64,000 bases of DNA from Hymenopus coronatus (taxonomy: Eukaryota > Arthropoda > Insecta > Mantodea > Hymenopodidae): positions 104,570,501 through 104,634,500 of the forward strand of contig CM060881.1 in assembly GCA_030762935.1 (NCBI GenBank). Reading direction: 5' to 3'. Below are positions 47,587 through 59,042 of the stretch, in pieces; positions within the stretch are counted from its first letter, which is position 1; the number at the start of each line of letters is the position of its first letter. Position numbers and translations under genes: made by a program. The notes below the pieces were generated by a model. That model was given only the letters and a program-made list of their open reading frames with translations, was not told the origin of the DNA and ran no database searches.

Positions 47587-48820
47587 TCGAAAAAGAGTTT
47601 ATTCACCTGAAAATATGGCTCCTCAAGTCAATGTTAAACATTGTAAAAATTGTCAGATTATTATGAATTTTCCTTAGAATTTTCTTGTGGGACTTTTGGT
47701 TGAAGTTATATTTAAACTAAAAGTTATAATTTGTTTTCATGTGTGATTAGTTGGCAAAAATGAGTAGCAGAATGTCCTCTTTTCTTCAAAGCCTTCTACT
47801 GTACTTGAGGAAAACTGTACACTAAAAATTTGGAAAGGCAAATGTTTTTTTCTTAAGAATCATGACGTAATTTATCAAGTGCTTTGTAACTCGTTGCTAT
47901 GTGAAAATATATAACGACTTGTTATTTTCTTTAAACTAAAACAAACAGAAATGGTCTGCTTTTGAAACTAGATAAAATAGGTTATATAACAGATATACAC
48001 ATGACGTCATATCACGTCCATAATGCTGAAGGGGTAAAAACAGAAACATGAACAAGCCTGATAATTAACTGCTGCCTAATAAAATTAAATTTAATGCCTT
48101 TTGCAATATTAAGGAAAATATGGCTTAAGTTCCAAGTTCAATAGTGTAACATGTTTTAAGCTATTAAAGTGTTAACAGAATATTCCCTATTAATTGAATA
48201 TCAATTTTAATTGTAAATTGCCCGAATAATTTCTCTCTAGATTGTAGTTACACATGTTTTATAAATATTTTGTTGATATCGTATTTGAATCTGTATCACA
48301 GTTGGAATATGAAACCACTGCTAGAAAATGGAGGGGAAATAGTTTGCAACCAATCACAACATTCAACGCTTTTGCAACAAATTATATTTTGTATATCGTA
48401 TCCTATTTCCGCAAATTAGGATGTGCAATAGACCATGAAAGTCGATGACCGGATTGGAAAGTTCGACAATGCGTGACTCCTTAATAACTATAAATAGAAA
48501 CTCATAACGCAACTGATATTTCATTAATGGCGAATAAGAATACTCGTCATTAATAAATACCTCTAAAAAGAATTGCATTAAACAAGCAATAAAGATAGAT
48601 ATATATACTTTACTAAAGTGTTAGTGTATTAATAAATAAACGGCATAGATGCCTGTTGATGACGGAATCTAGTGGGTGGACGAAATCTGGCGGTGGATAA
48701 TAAAGACCTAATATAGATTAATGGTAATCCTTCCACCCTCCAAACCTAAAATTGACATTGTTATTTGACGTAAACATTGAAACAAGGGTGACGAAACTCT
48801 TCATAGAATTTCTGAATACT
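47587..48820. other. Unassigned AT-rich DNA
   Basis: No supported gene. Contains the fragment at 48048-48090 related to the tandem repeat at 45319. Confidence 0.4.
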
Positions 48821-49230
48821 GTCCATTCATTATATCTCGGTCTTTAAGTTTATTTAACGTTCTCAGATTCAACTATGAATCTGCAAATTTTTGAAAAGTG
48901 TATTATTAGATTTCACAAATGCCGATATTTGATACTACTCCTACTCTAATGTAGTATGGTACTCAACTGATGACTTATGGTACTATAATAATTAATTATT
49001 TGTAAATTACTCTTTAATAATAGCGACCATCCATTATATATCAGTCTATAAGCTTATTCAACGTTTTCAAAACGCTTAAACAATTAATCTGTAAATTTTT
49101 GAAAAGGGTATTGTCATATTTTACAAAGGCCGATATTTTATACTACTTCTACTCAAATGTACTATGGCACTTGACAGAAGGAGCGTCAGTACTGTAATAA
49201 TTAATTACTCGTAAATTTCTCCTAAGGAAT
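48821..49230 (+). repeat. ~205 bp tandem duplication
   Basis: Two diverged units, 48821-49026 and 49027-49230. Landmarks in both: CATTATAT.TC.GTCT, ATTYAACGTT, TCTG.AAATTTTTGAAAAG, GCCGATATTT and ATAATTAATTA. Confidence 0.88.
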
Positions 49231-49379
49231 AATGAGAGGGAAGGGCAGAGCACGGTGACGGGGCAGCTTTCAAGCCGCACGGAATGCGTCAGCCAACGCA
49301 AAACAATGCGTGCGCTTCCCATTGTATGCTTCCCACAGTTTTCTGTTTATATAAATTTAAAACTATAAACATAAAATTG

Positions 49380-50200
49380 TATGTATTTCATTCACATGAC
49401 CTCCTCTAGCTATTCTGAATCGGTTATTCTTAAAAGAGCTCCCTCTACTTTGTGCTAATCAAGATAAAAGGAGGATGTGCAAGCAGAACGGAAATAAAGC
49501 GACAGTCAAATCTTTTCAAAATGTGTTTCTATGTGATTGAAATTCGATTCTTTGCAAGGCCAGTAGTTGACAAATGTCTGTATGAGAGATGTTTAGAGTA
49601 TTTTAAAACTGACACCAATAAAGGAATATCTCGGGTGTGGTCAACTCCACGAAAAAATTAATACCTATATAACAAATTGTGTGTTTTAAAGAGATGCATA
49701 ATTTTTGTGTAGTAAGTTTTTGTCAGTTATGGTTTACCAGTTATGCAAAAGTCACCATAATGAAGACCTCTTCAGAAGCTATTTCCAGATAATTCAAGAT
49801 ATACCTTTTATTTGTCATGTAAATATCTTTAATATACGGTATTTTAATCCAAACTGTTTGAGCTAATTTTGAGAAAATAAAGGTTTTCGAAACGTTTTCC
49901 ATGTAAAGAATAATTTGGAGTAGCAGGATCTTCCTAAACATCTTCGTGTCGTATCCCCAGAAGATGCTAAACTTAAATGCCAAATTTGATATTTTACCGA
50001 CTTTTCGTTTTTGAGTTATCGTGTTCACGGATACATGCACACAAACACATATATACAAGGACCTTTTTCTAATAATACTTTTATTGAATACAGGGAAACC
50101 TAGTATTTCTGGTGAAATCTCGGTATCGAATTATTGAATGGAGTACAATACCTTCTCCTTCTACTATGTACATTGTATAAGCGTGCTAGACGAAGTTAAT
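49380..50200 (-). repeat. E1 element, full length
   Basis: Minus copy from GTATTTCATTCACATGACCT to TGCTAGACGAAGTTAATAG; contains AATCCAAACTGTTTGAGC and GTGAAATCTCGGTATCG at 50114. Confidence 0.83.
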
Positions 50201-51558
50201 AGAAACATTAGATTATGTTCTAAGAATTTATTTGAAGCATTTTGTAAAATTCCGAAATTAAAAACTTTTACAAAGGAAAGACGGTTAATCTAAAATTATG
50301 AGTTTTTTCAAAGTTTATAAATGCTTATAAACCGTTAATGATAGCTAAAAATGTAATTAGATATTTTATACAACATAATCTCAGAGCCAAAGACAAGTAA
50401 AACAACAACAAAAAAAGATTGAAGAGCTATGATGTACAGATTGGAGATGTGAGTGATCCCGGAAAGGATAACATGCCATGGGGGTTAAGGGTCGCTAGCG
50501 GGTAAAGCGCCGTCGGGGAAATGTCAATTCTGGTACAATTTGATCAATTTACCTCTTAATGGTAAGCAATTCGGCTTGGTAATAATTTTTTCCGACATTT
50601 TCCCTTTGTTGACTAGGCTAGAGGCAGCGTAAAATATTCCCTTTGCTGTACTAACGGCTATAATTGATTAGATTCTCTAATAGCCTTAAAACGTAAATCA
50701 GCTGCGGTCATCAATTAAAATTTGTCATCGTTATATGTTATGTATTAATGATATGAATTATAATTCTAGCAACACATTGTTAGCGTATCAGCCCGGGATA
50801 TAATTTGATTATCCTATTATCTGTTCGTCGTGCATTCAGGATTGGATGCAGTCGAGATCACAGAGATAATATGTGTACTATATATTTATTTGTAGTGGCA
50901 TGAAGTGCTGAATTAGCCGTCAACAACAAATTACCACCAGCGATATATTCACTGTGTTATGTGGCAACCGCGTTGTCATAGCAATTGTACTGTTTTCTTT
51001 TTACTTTCTCCAGCATGTATGTATGTTTCAGGCAAAGTATAAAATTCAGGCATTATATAGAATGCTGGAAATTTTACAAAAAAGCCGGACGACTTTTGGC
51101 AAAGTATAAAATGTTTACTTTGTTTTATACTTTTCTTAGGCATTATATATATTTCCTAGGCATCTAAATTAAAGAAAAAAACATATTTCAAAGATCAATT
51201 TAATATACAATTAGCTGAATAGAAAATATTTTTACAAAAAAGATTGTTCAAGACACAACCAAGAATTACATATATAAATAATAAATCAGAACATTCTTGA
51301 AAAACTATTCTAAAAATATGAATGACTTGAATATGCAAAATATGCTTTAAATGAATGAAGTGCATAAGAATATTAAATTGCCTATTTAAAAGGGTCCAAT
51401 TTGTTGCAACACGAGAGAGACGAGTGACACTTAGAATTGAGCTGTATTTTATTTTTGACACAAAAGCACTTAGTTTTACATACGTAGGTATCTGATGAAT
51501 CCTTGGCTACCTCATATAAACTATGAGGTTACGACTGTCATGATTTGGGACATCTTTA
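50201..51558. other. Unassigned AT-rich DNA
   Basis: No supported gene. A small duplication of GGCAAAGTATAAAAT occurs near 51033 and 51099, each close to GGCATTATATA. Confidence 0.4.
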
Positions 51559-51850
51559 AGTCGCACTAATTCCTTTGGAAACGCCGTGAACCTCGACTTC
51601 TATAAAGCTGTTTCAGAATCCCGTTTACTGTTCCTAGTTGGTAGAAGCCATCCTCGGACACCAGCATCACAACTGCCAACATTGCAAGAATCACTCTTTC
51701 CCTTGTCGAAGTCAGGAATGGGAACTTGAACAGTATCTACTAAATTGGGTAGAGGAAATTTGTTGTCAGAGCTTAACTTCATCTTCTTTGCCTGCTGTTC
51801 GAGATTCGATTTTAAGTATTTTCTTCTTTCAGCAGCTTTGTCCATATTAA
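51559..51850 (-). pseudogene. Transposon-derived domain fragment, KRBA2-like
   Basis: The minus strand gives LEQQAKKMKLSSDNKFPLPN, VDTVQVPIPDFDKGKSD, and after a frame change LVSEDGFYQLGTVNGILKQL. This order (QAKKMK...S..KFP...V.DTV.VPIPD.D(K/R)G..D...V......E.G.Y.LGT..GILK.LY) is the C-terminal module I associate with integrase-containing, transposon-derived proteins of the KRBA2-like kind found in many arthropods. The frameshift at about 51675 means it is broken, and neither the integrase core nor an upstream exon is visible. The family name is from memory and less certain than the domain pattern. Confidence 0.6.
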
Positions 51851-52149
51851 ACCTGCTCCCGTAACTCTCTGTATCCTTACCTCTACATCCTTACATCTCA
51901 AGCTAATGTCCACAGATAGTAATTGGTATAAATTTCAATAAGGTGAATTACATATATCGGAATTTTCTAAATGTCACAGATACATCAACTCTAGTGTAAG
52001 AGAGAAGCAAAATGCTTGACCTAGAAGATGAACAAATAATTATTATTTACAATTATTGTTAGAGCCTGAATTAAATGCTTCAATTTTTCTAACGATAAAT
52101 TGTGTAATTTGGTGTTGGCAATTTTAAAAAGGGATACCATTAAATAAAT
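51851..52149. other. Unassigned
   Basis: No supported feature. Confidence 0.35.
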
Positions 52150-52345
52150 GCTTTCACTGCCGAAGTTGTCACCTTCATTATAAATGGCTTATAGGTCGTG
52201 GCACAAATGTTTTATCACCAACGTTTCGCAGAAATTTGCGTCCGGTATCTTCAGGGGAACAAAGCTATGAGTAAAGCTTCGGAGTCCAAACAAGTTTTGT
52301 TGGTTTGCTCCCGTTAGATCCCACATAATTTGACACAATCTCAAA
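52150..52345 (-). mobile_element. Penelope-like terminal fragment with hammerhead-like motif
   Basis: On the minus strand CCCCTGAAGA (52245-52254 region) is followed by a stem-forming stretch and then GCGAAACGTTGG (52217-52228). CUGANGA and GAAA separated by a stem-loop are the core of a hammerhead ribozyme, which Penelope-like elements carry in their terminal repeats. Stem II pairs poorly here, and the expected U before the cleavage site is an A, so it is probably inactive. It ends where the mariner relic begins. Confidence 0.5.
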
Positions 52346-52965
52346 GGTATGCTTGTGTTGATTGGTGCACACAAATGCTCAAGAAATACAATGGTGTGGC
52401 TTCAAAAGATATATATAAGATTGTAACGGGCCATGAATCTATCCATATGAACCGAAATATAAACAGACTATATGAATGTTTCAAGATGAACCAAATCTAA
52501 CAAAAGTTGGTTGTACTCAAAGCACTTTGAAACAAATGGTCACCTGCTTTTTCAAAAAAACTAGTAATGTAGCAACGTGCAAGAGGAACGTAAAACGCTC
52601 AATACTGAAGCATATGTAACATGTGTTTGCCGGAACACATCTCATCTAACAACCGACTATTTGAACATTCAAAAAACCGAACTGATGACTCATCCGCCGC
52701 GCAGTCCTGATCTGGCACGCAATGACTTCTTCTTGTTCCCAAACATCAAGAATAAAATGCGCGGATGATTTTCGTTCGCAGAAGAAGCCGTTGAAGCGTT
52801 CAAAAACTGTTTTGCAACTGTTTCAAGCAGATTGGAAAAAATGCTATGATAAAATCGAATGCATGCAAAAGTGCATTGATTATAAAGAAAAAGATTTCGA
52901 GAAACATAAAGCAATTTTCATCGATAAATTACTGTTTTTATTACTAGGCTCAAAATATAAATAGT
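52346..52965 (+). pseudogene. Mariner-family transposase relic
   Basis: Shattered cut-and-paste DDD transposase. Frames in order: RYACVDWCTQMLKKYNGVAS, KDIYKIVTGHES (position of the conserved DE motif; the first catalytic Asp is His here), a stop-broken middle, THPPRSPDLARNDFFLFPNI (52690-52746, the 'HPPYSPDLAPsDf' motif with the last catalytic Asp) and, in another frame, FQADWKKCYDKIECMQKCID to the C terminus. The N-terminal helix-turn-helix half is absent and no terminal inverted repeats are seen. A mariner protein is about 345 residues; ~200 survive across three frames. It would have excised its element into TA sites. Confidence 0.9.
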
Positions 52966-55790
52966 GCCCTTAATATAGATGTGGTTTGAGATCGAGATAA
53001 AATTAGTACATCATCAGATACAATTTACAGTCTCGAAAATGAGTTGTGTTGCATTGTTCTTACTGACTTTAACACAATTTTGATTAATAATGTTGTCCTC
53101 ATTTGGTTAGGCTATCATCTAAATAGCGTTCTTCAACGTTTTCTCCCCTTTACAAGTTAATTAGATTTTCCTTCCTATATGTTCTATTTACCCCCAAAAA
53201 ACGAATGTCCACTATAACCGTTTGGACTGTAGTGGATCGACACCCGACCTTCGCTCGGTAATGACATGAATTATAAAAGTTTCTGAACTTATAAGGTCAA
53301 TTTTTCTGTACTGCGAATTAAATCAAAATCATTAGCAGGAATGTGTACATAAATATAATATGTATATTTAGATAATTTTAGTACTTAAATATTTTAAACA
53401 TGTTGCTGAGCATATTATGAATATAGAAAATTATATTTATTTATGGGCGTTTTATGGAGACATTTAAATTATTAGGTATGTGCATTTAGATATGTAATAA
53501 AACTAAAAAAAAAAATCTTTATGTGACATACGTATTTAAATATATTTTAATTAGTCCATATACGTATCGAGATTTAAAATAAAATAACAAAAACATATCT
53601 GTCAGTGTGAGTGCTCAGAATTGTCATAATATTTGGAGATCAATAAATGTTTTGGACTCTTAAAACGTAAAACACAAAACAGACAAAGTTTGCAGTTTCG
53701 ATTTGATCTGAAACAACGGGTATGTATTGTTTTATCATGCTTAAATTTTAGATAAAAGGAAATTTACGGGTCATGTAGAAATACTCAAAAAGAATGCAAT
53801 ATTTGAAGCGTTGGTTTAAGTGAATAGCCATGTTCTAAGGCGCCATAAGCATTTCATGGGGTGTTTCGCTATTTGGCAACAGCGCTATATTTTTATACAG
53901 CTCTGAAGCGTTCCTGTACCTTTTCCTTTCTGTTCATATTTTGTATTCAAGTGAGCAATTTAGGGCCGTCCCGTTTTCGGAAAGTAGAGCAGTCGAGGTT
54001 TTCATCATATTTCTTTAGGTCTCCAGAGATGTATCTTCTCCGGAAGCGCCCATGGAGTACAGTCTCATATAAATATTACTTAACTTCGAAAATATAAAGT
54101 TTTGCCAAGCGATAAATAAACTATATTCTTTCATGCATTAATGAGATCAGTGCTCTGACTATATACCTGCAAGTTTTGCAAGGGACAAATAGAGGAAACC
54201 CAGTTGGCGCTTGTGTTATACTAGTGCTATTGAAGATATACGCTTGTAGATATTGACTTTAATACGTTTTAAACTATGAAAAATTATCTTTATAACTTTA
54301 CCGCCACCTTTACAAAACAAATATCACACTGAGCGCTTCTATCTGCTCCGTTAACATCCAGGCATGCTGTGCCACCAATATTTTAAGTGCGCCGTCCCCG
54401 TCCTAAGCAACAGGCGAGATAAGCGAGTCTAGCCCCTTCACCAAATGCAAATTTTCAGTCGTGTTGTTTTAACGTTATAAAGAAATTTGACTCGCACCAA
54501 ATTACTTGCAGTTTTCACTCAACAAAGAGAAAAGAAAGAAACAACAAAACAAAGATATATACGAGAGAAAGATTAACATCATTGCGAGAATCGCTGATAA
54601 TTATAATCCCAAATCAAAATTATATGAAATCTTATTTCATAGCAAAGTGACATTTTTAGCATATAATACGGAAATTAAAAATATTTATGGAAAAAATGCA
54701 ACAAACGCGTAACGACTGTTTAATTTCACTTTGCAACCTACTTTTCTGTAGGTATCTATGGATTTTGCTTCAACTTTTTGTTGTTGAAGAAGTACAAAGA
54801 TGTTTCAAATTTTGGGCATGCGAATTGCTGTCAATTTGCGTGCAGCAGTGTTTAGAGTGGTAAAAATTACCTTTTCTTAGAAGCTCTCCGAGGCATTTTG
54901 TTGTATTATTTAGAACAGAGAATTTTTGCTTTGCCTAGAACAAATAAAATTTGCATTGGAAACAGTCATGACTTAATAATTTAAAATTTCGAAATTACGG
55001 TATTGTCAATCTGTTATTCAAGAAAGACATCTTCCAAAATGATAGCCTCAACCAGGACTGTCTTAATGTTTCTTGCTGACTGGGCTGATATTTTTTAAAT
55101 AGTATGTGGTAGTTTTTGGCGAAAATTTGTAACAAATCCAGAAGGCTATTAATGATTTTTGCATTCCCCGGCGGATTGTAAGGGGCGGATAAAGATATAG
55201 CAAGCTTTTATAGAAACACGAATTCATATCTAGAAACATATTTGATAAGGTCACTTGCGATGTTTTCAAACATATTAAGACATTTAACCATCCAGATACT
55301 AATGCTGTTGGGGTGTAAAGCTACAGTTAGAACTTGTTTAATATATATTAGTTTACAATAAACAATAATCTTAGAGAGTTTTATTTGAAAGAGGTTAAAT
55401 ATCTATGTCAATGTCCTTATTGAAATCTCTTATTGGTTTCTCTCGTATTGAAAGATGTACTCAAAAATGCATAGTTTGGATCATATTTCGGATTTTACTT
55501 TCTGAACACAGAATGCAGGTAATTTATGCCTATCGCCAGGTTTTTTTTTTTATTTTGTCTAAGACAAATAAAATGCTCTTTAAAATCTTATGATTATTTG
55601 TTACGGGTATTGTAGAATAAAAAATGGAGCTCGCTCAGAGAAAGTATAATTAGTGGTATAGTAAAATGTTCTCAAGGAAAGATTTGGAATTATGTATTTC
55701 TTTTTTTTTTGGATTTGTAGAAAGCTGTAATTCAAAAATACACTGTATTAATACTGAGTGAAGGATTCAAGCAGGGCAATGCTATAATAC
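52966..55790. other. Unassigned AT-rich DNA, 2.8 kb
   Basis: No gene or assignable repeat found; short open frames such as 53861-54097 and 54506-54712 are unrecognised. A slightly GC-richer patch is at 54340-54440. Confidence 0.4.
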
Positions 55791-56057
55791 CTGTAGCTCA
55801 GATTGTTCCAACTCGACAGAGTATACGCGTACTCAACCACAAAACTCGGAGCAGAGCTAAACACGAGCGTGTAGCCAATACGCCACTGGGCAAAGGTAAT
55901 GAACACCACAATACTTGCGTCCTGCTATTTCATTTTCAAACGCTTGATTCAGTGACGGTAGCTTGCCCTCAATGCGAGTTGCGGCTAAATTCTATGAACC
56001 GCGAGCTACTCGCTGCACTTTTGGCGGGTAACCGAGCTGGAACAGCTTGCTGTAGCT
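55791..56057. repeat. Imperfect ~25 bp inverted repeats flanking 215 bp
   Basis: CTGTAGCTCAGATTGTTCCA at 55791 plus ACTCG is mirrored by CGAGCTGGAACAGCTTGCTG at 56033 plus TAGCT. The enclosed DNA is GC-richer than its flanks. It could be a non-autonomous DNA transposon; no clear target duplication. Confidence 0.6.
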
Positions 56058-56099
56058 AAACCTCTGTGGTACAGAAAACACAGATTATTTTCATTTTCA

Positions 56100-56520
56100 G
56101 ATGAGCTGGAAGCGCCTCTATTTTCCCAAGTGACTGTAAATGCCAATAAACTTTATATTTAAAAACTGTATTATCCGGGCTGTTGTGCCGTGGTCGTAGG
56201 TTATAATGTGAACCATACGTTTCGCCGACTTCTACGGTCAGCATCTTCAGTGACAGTCACTATAGAAGGTAAATGCGATGCTGGAGAGGAATATAATATA
56301 TTTATTCTCATCATTTAGGATGGGGGGGAGAGGTGTTAGGTAACATACACGTGTGTGCAGCTGGCGTGTGAAGGTCAACCAGCTGTTTGTTTACCAATAT
56401 CTGTTTCCAGGTCTTACTTATCCGGTAGCCGCCGTCTTTGTTTATGTTGTTTGGATGCTGCTCTATTTCAATATCTTCTCTCCTGAGAAGATTAAAATAT
56501 CCTCTTGTTTTTGCCAACAC
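56100..56520 (-). mobile_element. Penelope-like element 3' part, left inverted arm
   Basis: On the minus strand the frame from 56520 gives NLLRREDIEIEQHPNNINKD and GGYRISKTWKQIL, matching the C-terminal 'EAIEI..h.NN.N...GY.LS.aW.P.l' motif of Penelope-like proteins. It is followed by the terminal repeat with GTGACTGTCACTGAAGATGC, a stem of GCUGAC pairing with GUCGGC, then GAAACG: a hammerhead-like core at about 56190-56260. The upstream RT is absent. In the intact family the protein has an RT and usually a GIY-YIG nuclease. Confidence 0.72.
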
Positions 56521-56760
56521 CTAGGTGTCTTGAAATTTGATTCTAGAATAGAGCAGTATCAAAACATAAACAAAGACGGCGGTTACCGGATAAGTAAGAC
56601 CTGGAAACCGGTATTGGTAGACAAAAGCTGGTTGACCTTCCATGCCAGCTGCACACACGTTGCATTCCTCTCCAGTATCGCATTTACCTCCTACAGTGAC
56701 TGTCACTGAAGATGCTGACTGTAGAAGTCGGCATGGGCGAACGTGGTTTACATGAGGGGA
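56521..56760 (+). mobile_element. Penelope-like element 3' part, right inverted arm
   Basis: Mirror image of the left arm: frame to 56709 gives NINKDGGYRISKTWKPVLVD, then ACTGTCACTGAAGATGCTGA and GTAGAAGTCGGC, after which the GAAA is degraded (GGGCGAAC). The arms meet around 56475-56545. Confidence 0.72.
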
Positions 56761-57300
56761 AGGAGGGGTGTGATATAACGTTATGCAATTCTTAGTTTTG
56801 AAAAGCTTCAAGTTACTATTTCTTAAAATCATAACCTGCATTAAATAACACAAAACTGTTATTATTGTTATTCATACAATAAAGTTTTGAAACTCAAAAT
56901 ATCTCAAAACTTATCAATTGAAGAAATCAACAATACTTAAATCTCTTATATAAAATAAATTAAATGCTGCTTCAATTCCAATTGTTGGAATCAGGTGTAA
57001 TATCACAAGCTTTTTGTATACTTTTCAGAAAACAAATTAAACAATTAATTCATTAAAGTAGTGCTATTAAAGGATCACTCCCTGAATTAAAAAACATTTG
57101 TATGTAAAGTAATTTATTATTGCATACAAATCTGGGTACTAAAGTAAATGCCATATATATTACTTTTATTTTTTATTTATAATTTTTTCAGATTACAGTT
57201 TTTTTCTCAAACTGAGCTATTATAACTTAAGTGTTATTTAGCAAATATATGTTAGATTGTTAACAAATATTTGCATTGCTAATTTTTTTTTCACACAAGA
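56761..57300. other. Unassigned AT-rich DNA
   Basis: No supported feature. Confidence 0.35.
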
Positions 57301-57305
57301 TGGAT

Positions 57306-57356
57306 TCATTTAGACTGAAAAATACAATGCTATAGCCGGGATTAGCCATGGATCTC
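57306..57356 (-). mobile_element. SINE-5 fragment
   Basis: AATACAATGCTATAGCCGGG matches the inverted body/B-box junction of SINE-5; only ~50 bases. It faces the plus-strand copy at 57371. Confidence 0.55.
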
Positions 57357-57370
57357 CCAGCTGCTGCCCT

Positions 57371-57445
57371 GACGTGTTGCCATGTTAGCTCAGTGATTAA
57401 AGCAATTGACTAGACACCGGATTCAAATCTCGGCTATGTAGTCAA
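57371..57445 (+). mobile_element. SINE-5 head
   Basis: GCCATGTTAGCTCAGTGATT (A-box region) and CCGGATTCAAATCTCGGCTA (B box). Resembles a tRNA but the acceptor stem does not pair, so it is read as a SINE head. Confidence 0.65.
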
Positions 57446-57542
57446 TTCACTAGTCTGACTCTACCTATCAAAATATATGCATTGTTTGTGATGTCAAGTA
57501 TAAAACTCGTAACATAGGCGATGCTAGATTTGCCCACTATGC

Positions 57543-57745
57543 GAGGATCCCAAGCGACCGTATGTGAGATTTGTGGTGGACAAAGCGGCGCAGGGGCGGG
57601 TTTTCTCCAGGTTCTCTGGTTTCCCCCGCCATCGCATTCCACCGGTGCTCCATCTTCATTCCATTTGTCACCAGTGTCATCGCCTGCAGAGACTTGGTAA
57701 TAAAAGCGGGCGTTAAACACTATCAAAAACAAAACAAAAAAACTA
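57543..57745 (+). mobile_element. SINE-1, 5' truncated
   Basis: Starts at GAGGATCCCAAGCGACCGTA (after the B box), body complete, ends GCGGGCGTTAAACACTATCA plus an A-rich tail. Possible short target duplication ACTATG (57537-57542 and 57742-57747). Confidence 0.85.
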
Positions 57746-57795
57746 TGTAAGGAACAGGAAAACTGGACACATTATATGGCAGATGTTATGAAAAA

Positions 57796-58656
57796 ATCTG
57801 ACGTGTACTATTCACATGACTTTCTCTACATCTCTGCAACAAATTATTATTAAAAAGCTTACGCCTCTATTTACTTCATGCTACTCGAGAACAAATTGGC
57901 AGAAATAGTCTTATTAGTTGTTTCCTTGTAAGTAGAAGCGAAATAAGGGAGTACCATAGGCTAAAGTGATAGTCAAAAGCTAGTTGCTATGTGACTGACG
58001 TTCCTTGGTAAATATGGACAAGAGTTGACAAATTCCTATACGAAAAAAGTAAGTTTCTCAAAGCTGTATCCAAAAACAATGAATATCTCAAAAACGATCA
58101 ACTCCACGAAAAAAATGTATATAACATAAATTGTGTGTTTTAACGTGCTCTATACTTCTTGTGTAGTAAGTTCTAAGTCTTACGGTTTAGCAGTTATGCA
58201 AAATTTCGTCCAGAATAAAGTAGTCTTCGGAGGCTATTCCCAGAATATTCAAGATATACATTTTGTTTGTCAGGTAAATATCTTTAATATATGATATTTT
58301 GATTAAAACCGTTAGAGCCATTTTTGCGGAAATCAAAATTTTCGAAAAAATGTTGATGTAAAGGGTAGTTTGGGGTGGGGGGATTTTTCTCAAAATCTTC
58401 GTGTCCCATCTCTGACAGATAACAAACTTAAATACCAAATTTGGTATTTTACCGACTTTTCGTTTTTGAGTTATCGTGTTCACAGACACACGGACACACA
58501 CACGCTCGCGCGCGCGGACCTTTTTGTGAAAATGCTTTTTTTGGATATAAGGGACCCTAAAACATATATTTCCGGTGAAATCTCGGTATTGAATTTTTGG
58601 GTGGAGTGCAATACCTTCTCTATACACTATACACATAGTGCGTGTATAGAAAGTAA
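57796..58656 (-). repeat. E1 element, full length
   Basis: Well-preserved minus copy from AAAATCTGACGTGTACTATT to GTGTATAGAAAGTAAAAA. Hairpin arms TCTATACAC and GTGTATAGA at the 5' end are exact. The GT tract carries a CGCGCGCG insertion at 58508-58515. Confidence 0.9.
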
Positions 58657-59042
58657 AAATTATTTCAGGAGGTATTTTTAGCAGTCGGAAAACTTCATGC
58701 TGGAATTTGATTCCAAACCGACAAAACCGGCCAAGCTTGTACATATACTCAACAAAAGGTGTTTGTGTAAATAATTTACAGATATATTTGGTACATAAGC
58801 ATCAATATGTATGAAAACGTGGCTATAGATATGAGTGCGAGTATGTGGATGTGTGATATCAGAATGATGTTTCTTTTATTGACCTGTTGTTTTGTTATTG
58901 AAGCGCGCGCTTACATTATTTATGTAATATAATGTATTTAATAAATACTACTATTACTGTTTATATGATTTTATTTTGTTTAGTATATTTTGTTTATGGC
59001 AGCCACATAGAGACACTTTATAGCAGCAACTTTTTGTTATGA
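58657..59042. other. Unassigned AT-rich DNA
   Basis: No supported feature. Confidence 0.35.

Noticed and set aside
56041..56250. 62-codon minus frame as a gene
   Set aside because: It overlaps the Penelope-like terminal repeat and its ribozyme-like motif; not a conserved protein.
58187..58744. 185-codon minus frame and its relatives in other E1 copies
   Set aside because: E1 copies often read open for 60-185 codons in various frames, but the frame is not conserved between copies and indels are not in threes.
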